Assembly (NCBI GenBank): GCA_018609755.1
Contig: JAHENZ010000195.1
Location: forward strand, 1 to 39,746
Source: Salinivenus sp.
Lineage (GTDB): Bacteria > Bacteroidota > Rhodothermia > Rhodothermales > Salinibacteraceae
Length of the DNA stretch: 39,746 nucleotides
Direction of reading: 5' to 3'
Part shown: positions 33,378 to 39,746 of the stretch, in pieces
Layout of the letters: the number at the start of each line of letters is the position of its first letter
Position numbering within the stretch: the stretch's first letter is position 1
The notes under the pieces: generated by a model
The model's database searches: none
Seen by the model: the letters and a program-made list of their open reading frames with translations, nothing else
What the model was told of the DNA's origin: nothing
Translations under genes and position numbers: made by a program

Positions 33378-35333
33378 ATGGCTGCTGCTTTCCTTCGCGT
33401 TTTCGTCCTGTGGGGCCTCCTTCTCTGCCTCTGCCTGTCCGGCAGTCGTGCGCAGTCTCCCTCGGGAGACTCGACGAGCGTAGATACCCTCCGGGTCCAG
33501 TGGGAACGGGATCTTCCCCCTCTCACAGTCACGGCCAGCCAGATTCCGACCTCGCCCGCCGACGCCCCGGCCCGCATCACGGTACTGGATTCGGCAGCCC
33601 TTGCCCGCACCGGCGCCCAATCCGTCGCGAACCTACTGGACGCCCGCGCCGGCGTACACGTCCGCCGATACGGCGACGGAGGCCTCGCAACACCTGCCCT
33701 GCGGGGGACGGGCGCTTCGCAAACGGCCCTGCTGCTCGACGGCCAAAGCATTTCGAACCCGCAGATCGGCCACCTCGATCTCTCCCTCCTGCCCACCCTC
33801 CTCCTGCGGTCGGTTGAGGTCATGCACGGCCCGGCCTCTGCGCTTCACGGCTCGAACGGACTGGGCGGGGCAATCCACCTCCGGACCATGCGACCCCAAT
33901 CCTCCATGCAGGTTCGGGGGGCGATGCATGTCGGCGCATACGGAGAGCGCGGGGCCGACCTCCTAGTCAACAGCCCTGTGGGGCCGTACACGTCCGTGCT
34001 TGCTGCGGCCGAGTACCAGTCGACTGACGGCGATTTCCCGTACGTCGACGAGGCTCGCTATCCGGCACAGACGGTTCGTCGTCAGAATGCCGACCGTGCA
34101 CGCCAGTCTATGTTTGGAAGCGTGCGCACCTCCGTTGATGACCACCAGATCCGCGTCTCCGGATGGGCCACCTGGTCGGAGCAAGGGCTGCCGTCCGCGG
34201 CCTCTACGACTTCAACACGAGAGCGGCAATGGGACACCCAGGTCCGACTCTGGGCTCAGGACCACATGCCCCTTGGCAATGGGTCCCTGACCTTCAAGGG
34301 CATGACGCAGCATTCCCGCATCCGGTACAAGAATCCGGCACAGGATCTCGACCAGACCGGGCGCACCTGGGTGCACTCTCTTAAGACAACTGCCCAGACG
34401 CCCCTCACGGAGCGCTGGACGACCGCAAGTGGTCTGGAGGGAAGTATCGCAAAAGCGACCCATCCCCGCCTGGAGGTTCCCGCGACCCAGAAACACTCGT
34501 CGGTCTTTGTTGAAGGCACCGGCCGCTACGGTCGGGTCCGCCTGTACCCGGCCCTCCGTACGGACTCGTATTGGATGCCCGCCGATGAATTTCGCTCTGC
34601 GCTCAGTCCCCGAATCGGCCTCAACTGGTCCCCGCTTCCGCAGTGGCCGGAGGTTCACCTAAAGGGGCAGTTCGGACGTGCCTTCCGGGTTCCCACCTTC
34701 AATGACCGCTACTGGTCTCCCGGCGGCAACCCCGACCTGCGCCCCGAACGAAGCTGGGGAGGCGACCTCGGGGTCTGGATCGGCCAGACTCGAGGGCACG
34801 TCGAGTTCACTGCATTCGGCCACCACCGCCGCAACGAGATCGTCTGGCGCCCGTCCGGCGATGGCTACTGGGCCCCGATAAACGTGGGCCGCGTACGAGC
34901 ACTCGGGGGAGAAGTCTCTGGCGACTGGGGCTGGTCGCTGACGCCGGGCCTCGCACTTGACCTGGGATTCACCTACACGTACACCGATGCCCGCAATCGG
35001 ACGACTCCTGGCGCCCCCTCCTATAACGAACAGGTCCGCTACGTCCCTCGCGACCAAATGAAAACGCACGCGACACTCTCCTGGGGACCGGCCAGCCTCA
35101 CAGTCCATGGCCGCTATACCGGCCAACGCCCCCTTACAAGCGATGGCCGACAATTCCTCGACGAATACGTGACTGCGAATACACAATTACAATTGGAGCA
35201 CTCGTTTTCCGGCATCCGAACGGCACTTTCGGTTCAGGTGGAGAACTTTCTCGACACCAACTACCGAAGCATCGGAAATCGTCCGATGCCCCCTCGGCAC
35301 GCCAGAATTCGACTCCTTCTCGCTCCCTACTAA
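33378..35333 (+). CDS. btuB: TonB-dependent outer membrane receptor, BtuB-like (cobalamin)
   Basis: This 651-aa protein has a signal peptide at 1-25 (hydrophobic core LWGLLLCLCL, cleavage near SRAQS). The plug domain follows: ITVLDSAALARTGAQSVANLL, then HVRRYGDGGLATPALRGTGASQTALLLDG, a short loop, and EVMHGPASALHGSNGLGGAIHL. The remainder is a 22-strand type barrel with many aromatic and Gly-rich strands, and it ends in a terminal strand HARIRLLLAPY. The B12 riboswitch directly upstream makes cobalamin or cobinamide the likely substrate. The start codon is placed at the end of the riboswitch hairpin. The next gene is a beta-propeller lipoprotein 44 bases downstream. No ABC transporter genes are in the window. 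Confidence 0.93.
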   Translation: MAAAFLRVFVLWGLLLCLCLSGSRAQSPSGDSTSVDTLRVQWERDLPPLTVTASQIPTSPADAPARITVLDSAALARTGAQSVANLLDARAGVHVRRYGDGGLATPALRGTGASQTALLLDGQSISNPQIGHLDLSLLPTLLLRSVEVMHGPASALHGSNGLGGAIHLRTMRPQSSMQVRGAMHVGAYGERGADLLVNSPVGPYTSVLAAAEYQSTDGDFPYVDEARYPAQTVRRQNADRARQSMFGSVRTSVDDHQIRVSGWATWSEQGLPSAASTTSTRERQWDTQVRLWAQDHMPLGNGSLTFKGMTQHSRIRYKNPAQDLDQTGRTWVHSLKTTAQTPLTERWTTASGLEGSIAKATHPRLEVPATQKHSSVFVEGTGRYGRVRLYPALRTDSYWMPADEFRSALSPRIGLNWSPLPQWPEVHLKGQFGRAFRVPTFNDRYWSPGGNPDLRPERSWGGDLGVWIGQTRGHVEFTAFGHHRRNEIVWRPSGDGYWAPINVGRVRALGGEVSGDWGWSLTPGLALDLGFTYTYTDARNRTTPGAPSYNEQVRYVPRDQMKTHATLSWGPASLTVHGRYTGQRPLTSDGRQFLDEYVTANTQLQLEHSFSGIRTALSVQVENFLDTNYRSIGNRPMPPRHARIRLLLAPY

Positions 35334-35377
35334 ATACGCTTTTTCCGTTCTCTTTCGTGCTACCAACTGTTGTATCT

Positions 35378-36493
35378 ATGCCCCTACGCCGTTCTTTCCT
35401 GCTCAGTACTATTGCCGCCGTTTTCCTTCTGGCCGGCTGTGATCTTCTTGGCTCAGAAGACGCTACGGATCCCGCGCCCGTCACTTCGGGCGTCTACGTG
35501 GCCAATGCCGGCGCCTTCGGCAACCAAAATAGCAGCTACACCGTCTACGACCCTTCGGGAGAAGAAACCACCCGCATTCCCACGAACGCTTCCGGATTCG
35601 CCTCCTACATTCAAAGCCTCACTCTCCACGAGGACCGGATCTACCTTCTCTTCGGTGAAACGAACACCATCGGGGTGTTCGACGCCGAAACCAACGACCG
35701 TGTGGGCCAGATTTCGGGCGTTCAAAACCCTCGCTACATGGACGCACGAAACCAAACGGCGTACGTGACCGGTCAGGACTACAGCCCCCCGCTCGCGCCG
35801 AAGCTGTACCAGGTCGACCTGTCGTCCAACACGGTCGTCGACTCGGTAGAAATTGGGGGCACACCGGAAGGCGTTCTCGCGACTGAGGACCGGATCTTCG
35901 TGGCGCTCGGCGGGCAGGACGGATCCGTCGCGGCCGTGACCGCCGCTGACTTGTCGGTTGAGGAGACCTTTCCCATGAACTGCGACGGTCCGCGATCGCT
36001 GGCGATGGACCAGCAGGACGAGTTGCTCGTGTTCTGTGCGGGGGTGACCATTCGGGACGACGATTTCAACGTGGTTGATCGAACGGACGGAGCCATCCGC
36101 GCCGTAAATCCGACGGATGGCACCATTACCGCCGAGGTTCCGTTAGACACGATGCTCACCTCCGTTTCGCAGGGACGGCGGGTCTTCTACACGCCCCGAT
36201 CGGACGAAGCCTTTGCCGTCCTTGCCGACCAAACCATTGTCCGGTTTGACGCTGCCAGCAACCAGGTCGCAGCGGAATTTGACGCGTCCGGCAACCCGAT
36301 CGGCACCCTCGGCTACGATGCCCTCGACGAGCGCTTGTACGTGGGCCGGGCCGCTACCGACGTGTTCGGAGCCAGTGGCTCTGTCACCGTCCATCGCCGG
36401 AACGGAGACCAGGTAGACACCTTTGACGCCGGCGGCTCAGGAGGCCCCGGCATTGCGCCCACCGACATCGCGTTCAGACGGATGACTCCGTAG
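35378..36493 (+). CDS. Surface beta-propeller lipoprotein, probable BtuG-like cobalamin binder
   Basis: This 371-aa protein starts at the ATG at 35378. The signal peptide ends in a lipobox LLAGC with C21, so the mature protein is lipidated; acidic residues just after the Cys (DLLGSED) suit surface export in Bacteroidota-like bacteria. The body is a series of about seven repeats of roughly 45 residues. Each has a strand pair such as GVYVANAGAF, IYLLFGETNTIGVFDAETN, AYVTGQDY, IFVALGGQDGSVAAV and LYVGRAATDVFG, as in YncE/DUF5074 propellers. In Bacteroides, BtuG is a propeller lipoprotein that captures cobalamin and caps BtuB. Position directly after btuB and under the same riboswitch suggests the same role here. 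The link is inference. Confidence 0.82.
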   Translation: MPLRRSFLLSTIAAVFLLAGCDLLGSEDATDPAPVTSGVYVANAGAFGNQNSSYTVYDPSGEETTRIPTNASGFASYIQSLTLHEDRIYLLFGETNTIGVFDAETNDRVGQISGVQNPRYMDARNQTAYVTGQDYSPPLAPKLYQVDLSSNTVVDSVEIGGTPEGVLATEDRIFVALGGQDGSVAAVTAADLSVEETFPMNCDGPRSLAMDQQDELLVFCAGVTIRDDDFNVVDRTDGAIRAVNPTDGTITAEVPLDTMLTSVSQGRRVFYTPRSDEAFAVLADQTIVRFDAASNQVAAEFDASGNPIGTLGYDALDERLYVGRAATDVFGASGSVTVHRRNGDQVDTFDAGGSGGPGIAPTDIAFRRMTP

Positions 36494-36541
36494 GGCCTTC
36501 GTTTCCCTGCTCTGCATCCATATTAACCGCCTGTAGGGTTC

Positions 36542-36754
36542 ATGGAAATTGATCGCTGCTATTGTTATGAGCAGACCTTCGCCGACCTCAAAGCGGTGGC
36601 CGACGACACCGGTGCGGAGTCGGTGGAGGCCCTGCAGGCGCACGTGACCTTCGGGAAGAATTGCCAGCTCTGCCACCCGTACGTCCGGCAGATGCTGAGG
36701 ACTGGACAAACGGTTTTCCATGAAGTGCTGGAGGACTCGGAATCCGAACACTGA
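36542..36754 (+). CDS. BFD-like [2Fe-2S] protein
   Basis: This 70-aa protein carries four cysteines in the pattern C6-x-C8 and C41-x2-C44 (RCYCYEQ and NCQLCHPYV), the arrangement of bacterioferritin-associated ferredoxin and the BFD-like domains of nitrite reductase and NifU-type proteins. The remaining helices (FADLKAVADDTG and VRQMLRTGQTVF) match that fold. It would bind one [2Fe-2S] cluster and act in the cytoplasm. It follows the lipoprotein by 48 bases, so it may be the last gene of the B12 operon. A role in reducing corrinoid or flavin is possible, but so is a general iron role. No bacterioferritin gene is nearby. Confidence 0.85.
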   Translation: MEIDRCYCYEQTFADLKAVADDTGAESVEALQAHVTFGKNCQLCHPYVRQMLRTGQTVFHEVLEDSESEH

Positions 36755-36901
36755 TGGAGAACGGATACACCGGCGGTCGGTGAAGACACGCAAGCAAAGA
36801 GCCGAAGTCGTAACCTTTTTGTTTGCTTCCGATTGGACCGACCATCTGCCTCGGCTGAACGTAGGGAAGGTGTATTTCCTTGACGATCATCCCCACCCGC
36901 A

Positions 36902-37657
36902 ATGGCTTCGATCTTGTACGTTTTTCCTCACCCCGACGACGAATGCTTTGGTCCCGCACCCGCACTCGCTCGTCAGCGCCGAATGGGCCATGAGGTTCAT
37001 CTCCTTACCCTTACGCGGGGCGAGGCTACGACGCAGCGTCAGCGGCTTGGCTACTCGAAAAAGAAGATGGCACAAACGCGCTACCAGGAAATGCAGGGGG
37101 TAGCTGAGGTTCTCGACCTATCCTCTCTCCGGGTCCTGGAGTATCCCGATGGTCAACTTGCGGAACTGAACCCGCTCGTGTTGGAGGAGGAAGTTGCCGG
37201 TCCCATCCACGAGACGGAGCCCGACGTAGTGGTCACGTATCCGGTTCACGGCGTAAGCGGGCATCCCGACCACCTGGTCACGCATGCCGTCGTAAAGCGC
37301 GTCGTCTCCGCCCTCCGCCAGGATGGGACCGGTCACCCCCGGCGGCTGGCCTTCTTTACGCTTCCCCCGGCCGACACGGACACCTCGCGGCCCGCTCACC
37401 TCCAATCGTCCCCCTCCGCGCTCATTGACTGTGTCGTTCCGGTGAACGAAACCGACTTTGCCACCGCGCAAGACGCACTGGACTGTTACGAAACGTATCG
37501 GCCCGTGATTGACGAGCAGCGGCCCCTGCAGTCGGTGAAGGATGGAATTGCCTTCGAGATCTTTGGAGAGGCACACGACCCTCCCCTGTCTACCCTCCTG
37601 GCCGAATTGGACACGACAGAGGTCTCTCCGTCCCCAACGCCTCCCTCCCAGTCGTAA
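36902..37657 (+). CDS. PIG-L/LmbE family deacetylase
   Basis: This 251-aa zinc-dependent deacetylase has metal-binding motif HPDDE at residues 10-14 and the second His motif SGHPDHLVTH. It starts at the ATG at 36902, directly before the first beta strand SILYVFPHPDDE. The family removes acetyl groups from GlcNAc-containing small molecules, for example in mycothiol, bacillithiol or GPI-anchor synthesis. Bacillithiol-type BshB is a reasonable guess in this phylum, but no bshA or bshC is in the window. The C-terminus is Pro/Ser-rich and probably disordered. It stands 147 bases after the ferredoxin gene and 133 before the histidine kinase, with no clear operon link. Confidence 0.9.
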   Translation: MASILYVFPHPDDECFGPAPALARQRRMGHEVHLLTLTRGEATTQRQRLGYSKKKMAQTRYQEMQGVAEVLDLSSLRVLEYPDGQLAELNPLVLEEEVAGPIHETEPDVVVTYPVHGVSGHPDHLVTHAVVKRVVSALRQDGTGHPRRLAFFTLPPADTDTSRPAHLQSSPSALIDCVVPVNETDFATAQDALDCYETYRPVIDEQRPLQSVKDGIAFEIFGEAHDPPLSTLLAELDTTEVSPSPTPPSQS

Positions 37658-37790
37658 CTGTCGAGTCGTCGTTCCCTTTCGTTTTCAGAATCATAATCCA
37701 GATCGTTTTGGGATCCGGAACGTCCGAGGGATCTTCTATAATATGAGCTGATGTCTCTTCACGTCCCTCGTGTTGCTCGCCCGACCGGCC

Positions 37791-38861
37791 ATGCCCTCCT
37801 CCGCGAACGTCTATCAGTGGCTCCCCCCCTGGATCAACCACCTCGCTCTAAAAATTGCCGTCCCTCCAGCACTGGCAGGCGCCGTTGGGGGGGTGGTTCT
37901 GTCGTCCTCTCTCGTGTGGAGTGTGCTGGGCGGAGTGACTCTGGGCCTCGTCACCTACAGCGCAGCCCACTACTGGCTCGCGTCCCGCCTGAACCGGGCT
38001 CGCAAGATGCTTCAACACATCCGGCAGCACGCCTTCGAGGACGTACCCGCTCCGTCCAATCCGCGGGGGGACGAGTTGCAGTCGCTCACGTGGGACGTTT
38101 ACCGGACAGGGGACACGTTGGAGAACGAAATCCAGGAGCTAAAGAAGCGCGAAAGCTACCGTCGAGAGTTCATAGGGAACGTGTCTCACGAGCTCAAAAC
38201 TCCGATTTTCTCTGCCCAGGGCTTCGCGGAGACGCTGCTCGACGGAGCGCTGGACGACGAGGAGGTGAATCGCACCTTCCTCGAAAAAATTCTTCATAAC
38301 GTGACCCGGTTGGAGAATCTTGCCCGAGACCTGTCGGCCATCACGAAGATTGAGACGGGAGAGATGGAGATGTCAACGCAGGCGTTTGATCCTGGAGAGT
38401 TATTTCAAGAGGTTCGGGACTCTCTGGAGTTGAAAGCGAAAGAAAAGGACATCACGCTCCGATGCGAAGTCGCAAAAGACCTTCCGTCCGTGTACGGCGA
38501 CCCCGACCGTCTCCGTCGAGTGCTCGTGAACCTCGCGGATAATGCCATCAAATATAACGAAGCGGGAGGAACGGTGACCCTCCGCGCCACCCCCATCTCT
38601 CCCGAGGACGTAGAATTTAGCGTTTCGGACGACGGCATTGGCATTCCTCAGGAGCACTTTCCCCGACTGACCGAGCGGTTTTACCGCGTTGACAAAAGTC
38701 GATCCCGAAATCAGGGGGGGACCGGTCTGGGACTCGCGATCGTGAAACACATTCTGGGAGCCCATAACCGCGAACTTCAGGTCGACAGCACTCCCGGGGA
38801 AGGCTCCACCTTCCACTTCACCCTCCCCACGACTCCTTTTAACCGGATGGAACCCGCGTAG
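37791..38861 (+). CDS. Membrane sensor histidine kinase, PhoR-like, orphan
   Basis: This 356-aa protein starts at the ATG at 37791; a GTG seven codons earlier is in frame. Two hydrophobic segments (about 20-40 and 45-65) lie close together, with almost no periplasmic part. A HAMP-like linker follows, and then the HisKA domain with the phospho-acceptor H133 in NVSHELKTP. The ATP-binding domain has the N box LADNAIKYNEAGG, G1 SDDGIGIP, F region and G2 GGTGLGLAIVKHILG. The close helices and missing sensor domain resemble the short PhoR kinases. There is no response regulator gene on either side, so its partner must be elsewhere. The downstream gene is pgl on the same strand, 67 bases away. Confidence 0.92.
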   Translation: MPSSANVYQWLPPWINHLALKIAVPPALAGAVGGVVLSSSLVWSVLGGVTLGLVTYSAAHYWLASRLNRARKMLQHIRQHAFEDVPAPSNPRGDELQSLTWDVYRTGDTLENEIQELKKRESYRREFIGNVSHELKTPIFSAQGFAETLLDGALDDEEVNRTFLEKILHNVTRLENLARDLSAITKIETGEMEMSTQAFDPGELFQEVRDSLELKAKEKDITLRCEVAKDLPSVYGDPDRLRRVLVNLADNAIKYNEAGGTVTLRATPISPEDVEFSVSDDGIGIPQEHFPRLTERFYRVDKSRSRNQGGTGLGLAIVKHILGAHNRELQVDSTPGEGSTFHFTLPTTPFNRMEPA

Positions 38862-38928
38862 GGATCGTCTCTCTATTGAATGGACTCCTCCGTGTTCTCC
38901 CTACTTTATACTCTTCCGTGCCGCCTCC

Positions 38929-39663
38929 ATGCCCGACGCCCGCCGTTCAACTGTAGACGTCAATGTGAGCCCCGATTACGAAACGCTAAGCCGCACCGCC
39001 GTCGAGCGAATCCAATCCGTCGTCGAGACCACTCTCGCTGAGCAGCAAACATTCGCCCTCGCTCTGGCCGGCGGAAGCACCCCGCGCCGCCTCTACGAAT
39101 TACTGGCCGAGGCCTCGCTCCCCTGGAGCCACATCCATCTCTTCTGGGGCGACGAGCGCTTCGTCCCGCACGATCATCCGAAAAGCAACGTCAAACTGGT
39201 CCGGGAGACGTTGCTGTCCAACATTGATCTGCCGCCCGAAAACGTCCATCCCATGCCCACGTCCGACACGCCTCAGGCCGCGGCTGCAGCCTATGCCGAC
39301 ACCCTGCACCATGCCTTCGCCGAACGGTCTCACACGTTTGATCTCGTTCTTCTCGGCATGGGATCGGATGGGCATACCGCCTCTCTCTTCCCCGAGCACG
39401 ACCCCGCCCCGAACGACCCGAAGTGGGTCCGGGCAGTGTCCGCCCCCCCGCGACACGACATTGCTCAGCGACTGACCTGCACGCTCCCCGTCATTAACGA
39501 CGCGCGGAGGGCATTCGTCTTAGTGTCAGGCTCCTCAAAGCGAGACACAGTCCAGGCGGTGCTCGACGATAACGACGAATCTCTCCCAATGACCCGCGTT
39601 CGCCCATCGACCCAGCTGCTCTGGCTCCTCGACGAGGATGCTCATCCCTCCGATCATTCATAG
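38929..39663 (+). CDS. pgl: 6-phosphogluconolactonase
   Basis: This 244-aa DevB-type Pgl hydrolyses 6-phosphogluconolactone in the oxidative pentose phosphate pathway. The typical motifs are ALAGGSTPRRLYELL, FWGDERFVPHDHPKSN with the catalytic residues, LLGMGSDGHTASLFPEH, and LTCTLPVINDARRAFVLVSG near the C-terminus. Length and order are normal. The start is the ATG at 38929. The usual partner zwf is not seen, but the window ends 83 bases past the stop. A 33-bp tandem repeat begins 18 bases after the stop. Confidence 0.96.
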   Translation: MPDARRSTVDVNVSPDYETLSRTAVERIQSVVETTLAEQQTFALALAGGSTPRRLYELLAEASLPWSHIHLFWGDERFVPHDHPKSNVKLVRETLLSNIDLPPENVHPMPTSDTPQAAAAAYADTLHHAFAERSHTFDLVLLGMGSDGHTASLFPEHDPAPNDPKWVRAVSAPPRHDIAQRLTCTLPVINDARRAFVLVSGSSKRDTVQAVLDDNDESLPMTRVRPSTQLLWLLDEDAHPSDHS

Positions 39664-39680
39664 CGCAAAAGCGACCTTCT

Positions 39681-39746
39681 AGGGGCCCGCAGGCGTGTGC
39701 TCAAGGACCCACTAGGGGCCCGCAGGCGTGTGCTCAAGGACCCACT
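39681..39746. repeat. 33-bp tandem repeat running off the window end
   Basis: Two perfect head-to-tail copies occupy 39681-39713 and 39714-39746. The unit starts AGGGGCCCGCAGGCGTGTGC and ends TCAAGGACCCACT. The second copy ends exactly at the window edge, so the true copy number is unknown. On the minus strand each unit reads WVLEHTPAGP followed by a TAG stop, so the repeat may duplicate the 3' end of a convergent gene outside the window. Confidence 0.92.

Noticed and set aside
39681-39746. A CRISPR array at the right edge
   Set aside because: The copies are directly abutting with no spacers, so it is a tandem repeat.

Overview
The window looks like a chromosomal segment of a halophilic or marine member of the Rhodothermota (the Salinibacter/Rhodothermus side of the old Bacteroidetes). 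The reasons are the GC-rich DNA with sharply AT-rich promoters, weak Shine-Dalgarno signals, acidic Asp/Glu-rich proteins, and the gene content: a Rhodothermus-type nitric oxide reductase, tandem UspA proteins, a very large class A PBP, and BtuB with a surface beta-propeller lipoprotein. This assignment is inference from style and content; no marker was searched against a database.

Region 1 (1-7750) is an NO/respiration island. It holds a SufR-like Fe-S helix-turn-helix regulator, a DUF2249 protein, a three-gene CuA heme-copper oxidoreductase operon (55-aa subunit IIa, CuA subunit II, catalytic subunit I) with a downstream membrane protein, a convergent operon of a RIC/YtfE di-iron repair protein and two paralogous 4-TM His-containing proteins, and a Tat-exported lipoprotein cupredoxin. 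Subunit I has Gln255 where oxygen reductases carry the cross-linked Tyr, so I read it as an alternative nitric oxide reductase (eNOR-like) and not a ba3 oxidase. AT-rich TAGCTA/CTAATTAAT motifs recur in the island's promoters and may be the regulator's sites.

Region 2 (8258-12206) is thiE facing the heme genes hemD, hemC and hemA. Region 3 (12932-18788) holds a small membrane protein, two tandem-domain UspA proteins, a flippase-like membrane protein, a small acidic protein with a strong terminator, and an MFS transporter. Region 4 (18895-31295) holds a 1052-aa class A penicillin-binding protein preceded by a nested inverted repeat, a sirtuin/UvrD-like helicase pair, a ClpP homologue lacking catalytic His and Asp, tRNA-Asp, an aldo/keto reductase, a polyisoprenyl-phosphate glycosyltransferase and gyrB.

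Region 5 (31767-39746) holds a MarR regulator and a cobalamin uptake locus: a B12 riboswitch with a palindromic insert, a BtuB-like TonB receptor, a BtuG-like beta-propeller lipoprotein and a BFD-like ferredoxin. After it come a PIG-L deacetylase, an orphan PhoR-like kinase, 6-phosphogluconolactonase, and a 33-bp tandem repeat running off the end of the window.

The strongest candidates for something new are the regulated NO-reductase island with its uncharacterised membrane proteins, and the riboswitch interrupted by a palindromic element. Start codons were often moved downstream of the longest possible frame when an ATG matched the family better.
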